DNA from: SbD1 sp039679945
GTDB lineage: Bacteria > Desulfobacterota > Syntrophobacteria > Syntrophobacterales > Syntrophobacteraceae
Length of the DNA stretch: 64,000 nucleotides
Direction: 5' to 3'
Assembly (NCBI GenBank): GCA_039679945.1
Contig: JBDKTY010000270.1
Coordinates: forward strand, 1-64,000
Shown here: positions 16,921 to 24,008 of the stretch, in pieces
Layout: each line of letters begins with the position of its first letter
Numbering within the stretch: the first letter of the stretch is position 1
Translations under genes and position numbers: made by a program
The notes under the pieces: model-generated
Told to the model about the DNA's origin: nothing
Databases searched by the model: none
Seen by the model: the letters and a program-made list of their open reading frames with translations, nothing else

Positions 16921-17283
16921 TTGTCGAGGGCGATTATTCCAATGTCTTCCGCCAGGCGCGTCTCCGTGAACTCCAGCAAGAATGATCCGATCATCCTGGA
17001 CCTGTTGCTCTTTGTTGCCGGCGTGGGGACCGACAATGTCTTTTTCGGCCGCTACCACGTTCTCGATACCGTCGCCCCCTGGATAAGGAGTATCGTCACG
17101 CTCGCTCCGGACCCGAATCTCATGCGCAATGTCCCGCTCACGTACAAGATCCATATCCTGGCGGTGCTTTTCCTTTTCGCCCTCTCTCCCTTCAGCCGCC
17201 TGATACATATCTGGAGTCTGCCCCTGCCCTACATTATGAGGAACTACATCATATTCAGGAAGCGGGATGCGGAACCGCCATGA
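16921..17283 (+). pseudogene. narI: C-terminal remnant of nitrate reductase gamma subunit
   Basis: From about residue 15 on, this 120-codon frame matches the C-terminal half of NarI, the haem b membrane subunit of respiratory nitrate reductase: a hydrophobic helix, then A-P-W-I-R-S-I-V-T-L-A-P-D-P, N-V-P-L-T-Y-K-I-H-I-L-A and S-R-L-I-H-I-W-S-L-P-L-P-Y. It keeps two of the histidines that bind haem. The N-terminal membrane helices are absent, the only start is an unsupported TTG, and no narG, narH or narJ precedes it. I therefore read it as the surviving 3' end of a lost nar operon rather than a working gene. Confidence 0.75.
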
Positions 17284-17671
17284 CGCGATCGACGGCGCCT
17301 GGTTTTGATCCTCGGATCGCCGCTATGAGCGGCTCAAGCCCCGGTTCGTTTCGGACGGCAGTCCAGCAGGTAGACGGCACAAAAGGGCCGAATTATGACG
17401 GGAACTCAAAACCCGTCCACGGATAAGTGCCACTAACATAGGGGGACCCACAATTACCGCAGCTTCCACCATCCAGCGGGTGGTTTGCCTTATTGTTTTC
17501 CCGGCCATGCTGTATTTACATTACATGATGCTCCGGTAAACCTCTTGCTTTGCGGCCGGAACCCCTTCCGCCGATTTCCAGCCGTGAAAACGGGAGAGGT
17601 ATTCACTCGCCAATCATATATTCGTCCGGTAGGTGGGATTTTCCCGGACCGGGCAAGGAAAGGAGATAAAC
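17284..17671. other. Intergenic region, nothing recognised
   Basis: 388 bp between the narI remnant and the ferredoxin gene. I find no frame with a ribosome site other than that of the ferredoxin (AAAGGAGA at about 17659-17666). Confidence 0.5.
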
Positions 17672-17866
17672 ATGGGACGCAAGGTTGTTATTGATGAGGA
17701 GTGCTGTATCGGATGCGGCAGTTGTGCCGAACTCTGCCCCGATGTTTTTGAGATGGACGAGGAGGCGGAAAAGGCGCGCGTCATTCTAGCCGAAGGGGGG
17801 GACGAGGAGTGCATTGAAGATGCTATCTCGACCTGCCCGGTTGAATGCATCTCCTGGGAGGAGTGA
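17672..17866 (+). CDS. 4Fe-4S ferredoxin
   Basis: A 64-residue single-cluster ferredoxin. C-C-I-G-C-G-S-C-A-E-L-C-P supplies three cluster cysteines plus the paired cysteine before a proline, and S-T-C-P-V-E-C-I near the C-terminus supplies the fourth. It is highly acidic, as usual for small electron carriers. The ATG at 17672 follows AAGGAGATAAAC. It is a single gene: the dispersed element begins four bases after its stop codon. Possible partners in the window include the aldehyde oxidoreductase at 26.9 kb, though that enzyme has its own ferredoxin. Confidence 0.93.
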   Translation: MGRKVVIDEECCIGCGSCAELCPDVFEMDEEAEKARVILAEGGDEECIEDAISTCPVECISWEE

Positions 17867-17869
17867 ATG

Positions 17870-17992
17870 ATACTAATTTGCGTTCAAGAGGATATACCCC
17901 CGTTCGCCCCAAGGTATCGAAGGGTATAACGGGTCAATTCTGAACGGCATCTTCAATTTAGGGATAGACTCATCTTGAACGCAACTCCGTAT
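17870..17992 (+). repeat. Dispersed inverted-repeat element, copy 3
   Basis: The best-preserved copy, 123 bp. Left end ATACTAATTTGCGTTCAAGA and right end TCTTGAACGCAACTCCGTAT are terminal inverted repeats matching at 16 of 20 positions. It starts three bases after the ferredoxin stop codon, so it would be transcribed as that gene's 3' end. The 295 bp between it and the next gene (17993-18287) hold nothing else I can support. Confidence 0.9.
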
Positions 17993-18287
17993 GAGAGCCG
18001 CCTGACCGGGAGGCTGATTGAAGAGTCTCGGAATGCAGGGCCAACTTCCGCAGGAACCTGTTCCTGGAATCGGATTCTGCTTCCTGACCTTCTCATCGTC
18101 ACGGTCAGGCATGCTACTTTCCGGGGGGCTGTCGGAATGCTGATTGGACTGAACGGGCTCCCCGCTTTCCGGACTCAGGGAACCCGCGCCGATGCGGCGG
18201 ACCACGAATCGACGGTTGGCTGCCTTGTGCCCGGCAACATGTCCAGCGGGCAGAAATGCTCATGAATGCAGGAAGGAGGGCGGTCTT

Positions 18288-18791
18288 ATGATCTTTTGTT
18301 TTAATGCCGCGGAAGTCTTTCAAGTTGCCATTGAAATTAAAGAAAACAGTAGAGCCTTTTACGAGAAGGCGCAAAATATGATCCATGATCCGGATGTGCA
18401 AAAGCTCTTTGCGGACCTTGCACGGGATGAACTTGAGCACAAGGGCGGAATCGAAAGCCTCAAAGCCGGGTTGCCCCCGGATATCAAATCACCCACGGTA
18501 GCCGATCCCGAGAATGAACTGGACCTTTATGTCAAAGCCATGGCCGATCAGCATGTATTCAGATCTTGTGGTGCATTGAATGTCCAGTTGGATCAGATCA
18601 AGGACGTACAGGATGCTCTGAGATTAGCCTTACAGTTTGAGAAAGATTCGTTGATTTTTTTCCTGGGCATGCAGGATGCCACCTGCGAAGGGAAGGACCG
18701 AGACCTGATCACTCTATTAGTGAAAGAAGAACAAACTCATGTCAGGCGGTTGACCCTGCAAATGCAGAAAATGGGGTATTGCCGGATGTAA
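18288..18791 (+). CDS. Ferritin-like / rubrerythrin-type di-iron protein
   Basis: A 167-residue four-helix protein. Helix 1 has E-I-K-E-N-S-R-A-F-Y-E-K-A, helix 2 D-L-A-R-D-E-L-E-H-K (an E-x-x-H iron site), helix 3 F-E-K-D-S-L-I-F-F and helix 4 L-V-K-E-E-Q-T-H-V-R-R, giving the paired carboxylate/histidine ligands of the rubrerythrin-ferritin-like fold. It lacks the C-terminal rubredoxin domain of true rubrerythrins. Such proteins in anaerobes reduce peroxide or handle iron. The ATG at 18288 follows GGAAGGAGGG. It is monocistronic as far as I can see. Confidence 0.85.
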   Translation: MIFCFNAAEVFQVAIEIKENSRAFYEKAQNMIHDPDVQKLFADLARDELEHKGGIESLKAGLPPDIKSPTVADPENELDLYVKAMADQHVFRSCGALNVQLDQIKDVQDALRLALQFEKDSLIFFLGMQDATCEGKDRDLITLLVKEEQTHVRRLTLQMQKMGYCRM

Positions 18792-18889
18792 ACCGTATGC
18801 TTCCGTGGGCAGGGCAACGGGTAAGAGGATAGATGTCATGTCACTCCAGGACGGTAGAGTAAGACGCGCCGTTGAATTGACGAGGAAGC

Positions 18890-19843
18890 ATGGACTTGAT
18901 CGCATTCTCTCTTGAACCGGTGGCGCCCTTCCGTCTGGACCTGACGGTATGGGCACTGCGCCGCCGGCCGGAAAACACCATCGACCGCTGGGATGGGAGC
19001 ACGTACCGGCGGATACTGATTGCGCAAGAACATCCGGTGGAGGTGGAGATAATTCAGACAGGTCCATCGGACAAGCCTCTTTTGCGGATCGCAACCACCG
19101 GAGCCAGACTCTCCCCTGATACAAAGACCCTTGTGATCTCCGCTCTGACTCGCATGCTGGGAATCAACGCAGACCTTACCGGGTTCTATCGTTTCGCGGA
19201 ACATCAACCAAAACTGGACGCAATCGCACGGCAGTTCAAGGGGGTTAAGCCCCCACGATTTCCGACGGTCTTCGAAGCCCTGGTCAATGCGATTGCCTGC
19301 CAGCAGGTCAGTCAAACAGTGGGGATACTCTTCATCAATCGACTTGCGCAACGGTATGCCCGATCCATTGAAAAGCAAGGCGAGGTCTTTCACGGTTTTC
19401 CCGATCCGGAGGACTTGGCGCCTCTGGCTCCAGAGGCGCTGCGAACACTGGGTTTTAGCTATCAGAAAGCCCGTGCCATCATTGAACTGGCATCAGCCAT
19501 CGCCGAGAAGCGGTTGAATCTCGATGAATTGAATAATCTCGACAATCAAACGGCCGTGGATCGTTTAATCAAGCTCCGAGGTGTGGGCCGCTGGACCGCC
19601 GAATACGTTCTGCTGCGAGGGGTTGGACGGCGCCAGGTTTTCCCGGGGGATGACGTAGGGGCGCGCAATAACCTCCAGCGCTGGCTGGGGTTGTCGGAAA
19701 CCCTCGACTATCAGGGAGTGCGCGAATCCATCGCTCCATGGAGCACATATGGAGGCCTCATTTATTTCCACCTGTTGCTGAAACGACTTGCCGATGCCGG
19801 TTTCCTCGACAGTGGCAAAGAGACGGGAAGAAGAGATGATTAA
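18890..19843 (+). CDS. AlkA-type DNA-3-methyladenine glycosylase II
   Basis: A 317-residue HhH-GPD DNA glycosylase. An N-terminal AlkA-like beta domain (about 1-105) is followed by V-F-E-A-L-V-N-A-I-A-C-Q-Q-V-S near 128 and the helix-hairpin-helix L-R-G-V-G-R-W-T-A-E-Y-V-L-L-R-G-V-G-R near 232. Then comes F-P-G-D-D-V-G, which contains the catalytic aspartate. It excises alkylated purines and complements the Tag enzyme at 13.5 kb. It overlaps the downstream DUF488 gene by eight bases, implying translational coupling. Confidence 0.9.
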   Translation: MDLIAFSLEPVAPFRLDLTVWALRRRPENTIDRWDGSTYRRILIAQEHPVEVEIIQTGPSDKPLLRIATTGARLSPDTKTLVISALTRMLGINADLTGFYRFAEHQPKLDAIARQFKGVKPPRFPTVFEALVNAIACQQVSQTVGILFINRLAQRYARSIEKQGEVFHGFPDPEDLAPLAPEALRTLGFSYQKARAIIELASAIAEKRLNLDELNNLDNQTAVDRLIKLRGVGRWTAEYVLLRGVGRRQVFPGDDVGARNNLQRWLGLSETLDYQGVRESIAPWSTYGGLIYFHLLLKRLADAGFLDSGKETGRRDD

Positions 19844-20195
19844 AGTGAAGCGCGTCTACGAACCACCCGTTGCTGACGATGGGACCCGCTTTCTGGTGGA
19901 ACGCCTCTGGCCGCGCGGCATGAGGAAAGAAGCGCTGCACGTGGAGGGATGGCTCAAGGATGTGGCTCCCAGTTCCGCTCTACGCCGCTGGTTCGGTCAC
20001 GATCCGGCGAAGTGGGCCGAGTTTCAGAATCGCTATTTGGCCGAACTGGACGGTGAGCCTGACGCCATACAGCCAATCGTGGAGGCGGCGGGCAGGGGCA
20101 ATGTCACTCTGCTTTACAGCGCCCATGACACTGAACACAACAGTGCGGTGGTGTTGAAAAAGTACCTGTCGAAATACCTGCAATCAATCTCATGA
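19836..20195 (+). CDS. DUF488 family protein
   Basis: A 119-residue cytosolic protein with the DUF488 signatures K-R-V-Y-E-P-P near the start, F-L-V-E-R-L-W-P-R-G near 25, W-L-K-D-V-A-P-S near 45 and L-L-Y-S-A-H-D near 92. The family has no settled activity. The start ATG overlaps the end of the AlkA-type gene, with AAGAAGAG upstream. DUF488 genes often sit beside DNA repair or stress genes, and this pairing fits that pattern. A perfect hairpin follows the stop codon. Confidence 0.88.
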   Translation: MIKVKRVYEPPVADDGTRFLVERLWPRGMRKEALHVEGWLKDVAPSSALRRWFGHDPAKWAEFQNRYLAELDGEPDAIQPIVEAAGRGNVTLLYSAHDTEHNSAVVLKKYLSKYLQSIS

Positions 20196-20207
20196 ATGGA
20201 GATTGCA

Positions 20208-20236
20208 GAAGCGATTGGAGTTCCTCCAATCGCTTC
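20208..20236 (+). terminator. Perfect 13-bp hairpin after the repair operon
   Basis: GAAGCGATTGGAG (20208-20220) and CTCCAATCGCTTC (20224-20236) pair perfectly around a three-base loop, 13 bases after the DUF488 stop codon. The position is that of a terminator, though no T-run follows, so a transcript-stabilising role is also possible. Confidence 0.7.
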
Positions 20237-20304
20237 GCATGGCCCGGCAATCATTCATGGCAATGCTTGGCAGTTCCGAGCACGATAAAGCAGGCGAGCG
20301 GGTA

Positions 20305-20528
20305 ATGCCAATTCGCGCTCAAGATGGGACATCCCCTCCCGCTCAGGGCGAACGGGGGGGAAGTCCCTGTTCCGGAATGGCGTGACCCGGATCTCAACCG
20401 GTCAGGTAAGCCTTCGATATTGCTCACTATCAAAAGCTGTTTCCTGAGAGATATCGAAGCATGAACGGGTCAACTTTTATCGGCATCTTCACTCTCGGGG
20501 CAGGTTCATCTTGAACGCAATCCCGTAT
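20305..20528 (+). repeat. Enlarged, diverged copy of the dispersed element
   Basis: The left end (ATGCCAATTCGCGCTCAAGA) and right end (TTCATCTTGAACGCAATCCCGTAT region) match the dispersed family, but the middle is about 100 bp longer. It contains an extra perfect pair, CTTCGATAT (20412-20420) and ATATCGAAG (20451-20459). The right part (CGGCATCTTCACTCTCGGGGC) matches copy 4 at 55544 more closely than copies 1-3. The sequence from 20529 to 20796 is leader for the phosphofructokinase gene, with nothing else recognised. Confidence 0.65.
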
Positions 20529-20796
20529 CAACCCTCGAATTCACAGCTTGTGAAAACTCGCTGATCTGCCGACTCTGGATAAAGCCCGCTGATGCTCACG
20601 CGTGGATGGCGGCGGAAGGGAAGCCATTTCACCCGGTGCTCCGGCGGTGCCTTCATTATCTTACCCGCTTTCACTGTCCCGGAGCCATGAGGCGCCCGCA
20701 AATCGGCGGGCTTGACGTCGTTTCCGTCCGGAGAGGACGAGCGGCCATGGTGCTGAATATCTGGACCATTCGTAAATATAACCGAGGAGACGCTCT

Positions 20797-22083
20797 ATGT
20801 TGGAGAGTAAGGCAGACTTTTCCATATCCCGATTGGGTGAATGCCGAATCCCATCCCCCATGCCCAGCATGCATTTCGTCGATGAAGGCGACCATGTGCT
20901 CTATGACAACGACTTGCGAAGAATTCAGGAGTATGCCGAGGCCGGCAAGGTCGTACCCTTCTTTGAAAAGGCCGGTCCCAGGGAGAAAATCTACTTCGAT
21001 CCCGCTCGGCTGAGATGCGGGATCGTGACGTGCGGGGGCCTGTGCCCCGGGTTGAATGACGTCATTCGAGCCATCGTGATGAGCCTTCACCATCACTACG
21101 GAGTACGGGGCATAGTCGGCTTTCCGTATGGATACGAGGGGCTGAGTAAACTAGGCGGGGATGCGCCCATCGAGTTAACCACGGATGCGGTAGTAAGAAT
21201 CCATGAGCAGGGGGGAACAATCCTCGGCTCCTCCCGCGGTCCACAGGATATTTCGGAAATGGTGGATACGCTCGAACGTATGCGGATCGGAATTCTCTTC
21301 ATCATAGGAGGAGACGGCACCCTGCGGGGAGGGCAGGCGATCGCGGAGGAGGTTGCGCGGCGCGGGCTGGAACTAGCCGTGGTTGGAGTGCCCAAGACAA
21401 TCGACAATGATATCTCGTTCGTGCAGAGGTCCTTCGGTTTCGAAACGGCGGTCATGGCGGCGGGGATCGCGATTACTTCGGCCCACACGGAGGCGCAGGG
21501 AGCGAGAAACGGAGTCGGCCTGGTAAAGCTCATGGGACGGGAATCGGGGTTCATCGCCGCATTTGCCGCCCTGGCATACAACGATGTGAACTACTGCCTG
21601 ATCCCGGAGCTTGCGTTTACCCTCGAGGGCTTTCTCAAAAGCATCGAGGAGAGGCTGGATAGAAAGGGACATGCCGTTGTCGTCGTGGGAGAAGGCGCGG
21701 GCCAGAATCTCATGCAAGGCACAAATGAGCGGGACGCTTCGGGAAATGTTCGCTTCGGGGACATCGGGATCTTCCTGCGCGACAGGATCAATGCTTATCT
21801 TAAGGCGCTCGGGAAAGAGATAAATCTCAAGTATATCGATCCCAGCTACACCATACGGAGCGTCCGGGCCAATGCCCATGATTCCGCCTACTGCCTGCTT
21901 CTCGGCCATAATGCAGTCCATGCGGGCATGGCTGGGCGAACAAATATGGTAGTGGGTGACTGGGGCGGCGCTTTTACCCACGTGCCGATTCCCATGGCCG
22001 TTTCCATGCGAAAGAGGATTGACCCGAATGGGTGGCTGTGGAACTCCGTACTATCGTCGACGGGGCAGCCAATGACGATGTGA
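20797..22083 (+). CDS. 6-phosphofructokinase, ATP-type signature in the long clade
   Basis: A 428-residue phosphofructokinase that phosphorylates fructose 6-phosphate in glycolysis. G-G-L-C-P-G-L-N-D-V-I near residue 81 and G-G-D-G-T at 171-175 form the nucleotide site; P-K-T-I-D-N-D at 199-205 holds the catalytic aspartates. Gly in G-G-D-G predicts ATP use, whereas the Lys in P-K-T-I-D-N-D is typical of pyrophosphate enzymes. The combination is known in the long ATP-dependent clade that includes plant and trypanosome enzymes. ATP is therefore the likelier donor but should not be taken as certain. It heads a run with a GAF protein, GAPDH and glycogen debranching enzyme. Confidence 0.9.
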   Translation: MLESKADFSISRLGECRIPSPMPSMHFVDEGDHVLYDNDLRRIQEYAEAGKVVPFFEKAGPREKIYFDPARLRCGIVTCGGLCPGLNDVIRAIVMSLHHHYGVRGIVGFPYGYEGLSKLGGDAPIELTTDAVVRIHEQGGTILGSSRGPQDISEMVDTLERMRIGILFIIGGDGTLRGGQAIAEEVARRGLELAVVGVPKTIDNDISFVQRSFGFETAVMAAGIAITSAHTEAQGARNGVGLVKLMGRESGFIAAFAALAYNDVNYCLIPELAFTLEGFLKSIEERLDRKGHAVVVVGEGAGQNLMQGTNERDASGNVRFGDIGIFLRDRINAYLKALGKEINLKYIDPSYTIRSVRANAHDSAYCLLLGHNAVHAGMAGRTNMVVGDWGGAFTHVPIPMAVSMRKRIDPNGWLWNSVLSSTGQPMTM

Positions 22084-22186
22084 TTCCCGTTTAGCCGCGT
22101 TTGGTGAGGCATCGGTCCCTCATGCGCTACTCACCGGGCCGGGCTTGGCCGGCCTGCAACCACGAATAAGGTGAAAGGAGCAACCC

Positions 22187-22747
22187 ATGGCAATGGAGCG
22201 GGATTTTTTTGAGGCGCTTTGCGAGGCATTGGAGAAAATCGTTGGTTCCCTGGACCACGACGAAGTGATGAAAAACGTCGTGGAATCGACAACCAAGGCT
22301 GTCGGGCTGAAGGCTTGCAGCCTCAGATTGCTCGATCACCGGAGGAAAAAGCTGATCTTTGGCTGTTCCACCGGCCTCAGTGAAGGCTACATTCGGAAGG
22401 GGCCGGTCCTCATTGAAGAGTCGGCCCTGGACAGGGAGGCTTTGGCCGGCGGGACCGTCTACCTTGAGAACGTTCAGACCGATGCACGGTTCCAGTATCC
22501 GGAGAAGGCGAAGCAGGAAGGCATATTCTCGGTGCTGGTGGCCCCATTGACCGCCGGAGGAGAGCCCGTGGGGGTCATAAGGATCTACTCGGGCGAGATT
22601 CGCCGCTTCGATAAGGAAGAAATGAAGTTTCTCGAAGCCATGGCGCGTCTGAGCGGCCTGGCTCTCGAGAACGCCAAGCTGCACCGGAGCCTGCAAATGG
22701 ACTTCGAAACCCTCGTGGCTGACCGCTACAGGATAGATGAACTCTAA
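22187..22747 (+). CDS. Stand-alone GAF-domain protein
   Basis: A 186-residue cytosolic protein made of one GAF domain (about 15-170): A-V-G-L-K-A-C-S-L-R-L-L-D near 43, D-A-R-F-Q-Y-P-E-K-A near 105 and L-V-A-P-L-T-A-G-G-E-P-V-G-V-I-R-I-Y near 122. It has no catalytic output domain. GAF domains bind small molecules such as cyclic nucleotides or sense redox state. The gene is 15 bp upstream of GAPDH and downstream of phosphofructokinase, so it may report on or adjust central metabolism; that is inference. The ribosome site AAAGGAG is strong. Confidence 0.85.
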   Translation: MAMERDFFEALCEALEKIVGSLDHDEVMKNVVESTTKAVGLKACSLRLLDHRRKKLIFGCSTGLSEGYIRKGPVLIEESALDREALAGGTVYLENVQTDARFQYPEKAKQEGIFSVLVAPLTAGGEPVGVIRIYSGEIRRFDKEEMKFLEAMARLSGLALENAKLHRSLQMDFETLVADRYRIDEL

Positions 22748-22762
22748 AAGGAGACAACCGCC

Positions 22763-23782
22763 ATGTTAAAGGTGGGAATAAACGGGTTTGGACGGATCGG
22801 TCGCCAGGTGATCAAGGCCGCCATCGAGCGGCACTCGGATACACTGCGGGTTGTGGCCATAAATGATTTGTTTGACGTGCAAACGAATGCCCGTCTCTTC
22901 AAGCATGATACAAACTACGGGTTGTTTCCGGGAGAGGTTGAGGCAAGCGGAGATGACCTGGTGGTAAACGGCTCGCCGATCAGGTCCTTTTCCGAACGGG
23001 ACCCGTCCAGGATACCCTGGGACGAAATGGGGGTAGACCTGGTGATCGAATCCACGGGTATTTTTACCACGGGCCCCAAGGCAGCGGCTCACCTGGAAGC
23101 CGGCGCCAAAAAAGTCATTATATCGGCGCCGGCCAAGCAAATCGATCAAACGATCGTCATGGGCGTTAACCACGAACAGTACAATCCGGAAAGCCACCGG
23201 ATTATCTCCAACGCCTCCTGCACCACGAATTGCCTGGCGCCCCCGGTAAAGGTAATCCACGAGCGTTTTGGCATTCACAAAGGTTATATGACCACGGTCC
23301 ACTCATATACCAACGACCAGAGAATCCTCGATCTGCCGCACAAGGATCCTCGCAGGGCGCGGGCCGCGGCCCAGAACATCATACCCACGACGACGGGAGC
23401 CGCTAAAGCCCTGGCGCTCGTCATCCCCGGAATGGAGGGGCGGTTCGACGGCTATTCCCTGAGAGTTCCGACGCCGACAGTTTCAGTGGTCGATTTCACG
23501 GCCGTTCTTGAAAAAGAGACGGATACCGAGACCCTGAGATCGGTCTTGAAGGATGCCGCCAACAAGGAATTGAAAGGGATCCTTCAGTGCACGGAGGAGC
23601 CTCTTGTCTCCAGCGACTTCAAGGGCAACCCGCATTCCTCCATCGTGGATATCGATTTTACACAGGTCCTGGCGGGCGACATGGCCAAGGTCGTCTGCTG
23701 GTATGACAACGAGTGGGGCTACTCCTGCCGCGTGGCGGATTTGGCTGATTACATGTGCCGCAAGGGAGGATTCCGAGACTGA
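22763..23782 (+). CDS. gap: Glyceraldehyde-3-phosphate dehydrogenase, type I
   Basis: 339 residues, the standard length. The N-terminal G-I-N-G-F-G-R-I-G-R is the NAD-binding loop; catalytic Cys153 is in N-A-S-C-T-T-N-C-L-A-P and His180 in T-T-V-H-S-Y-T-N-D-Q. The N-D after the second strand favours NAD over NADP. It oxidises glyceraldehyde 3-phosphate in glycolysis and works in reverse for gluconeogenesis. It starts 15 bp after the GAF gene with AAAAGGAG upstream, so the two are co-transcribed. Confidence 0.97.
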   Translation: MLKVGINGFGRIGRQVIKAAIERHSDTLRVVAINDLFDVQTNARLFKHDTNYGLFPGEVEASGDDLVVNGSPIRSFSERDPSRIPWDEMGVDLVIESTGIFTTGPKAAAHLEAGAKKVIISAPAKQIDQTIVMGVNHEQYNPESHRIISNASCTTNCLAPPVKVIHERFGIHKGYMTTVHSYTNDQRILDLPHKDPRRARAAAQNIIPTTTGAAKALALVIPGMEGRFDGYSLRVPTPTVSVVDFTAVLEKETDTETLRSVLKDAANKELKGILQCTEEPLVSSDFKGNPHSSIVDIDFTQVLAGDMAKVVCWYDNEWGYSCRVADLADYMCRKGGFRD

Positions 23783-24008
23783 TTAGCGGGGATCGGGACA
23801 ACCGGGCGGAGACTGGCCGGACGGGAGTGTGCCATGCCGGTCGCCGGGCAAGGGACTTGCCGCTGAATTGGGACCGTCGAACAAGCGGGCGGAGACGACA
23901 TGATGACGGCCTGCCGTCTTCCGGCTGGATTCAGTGCCCTCTGCACGCCTCGCGCCGTTGTGGGACACAAGACCGAACACGGCGGATCCTCGCGGGGAAG
24001 GAAAAAGA

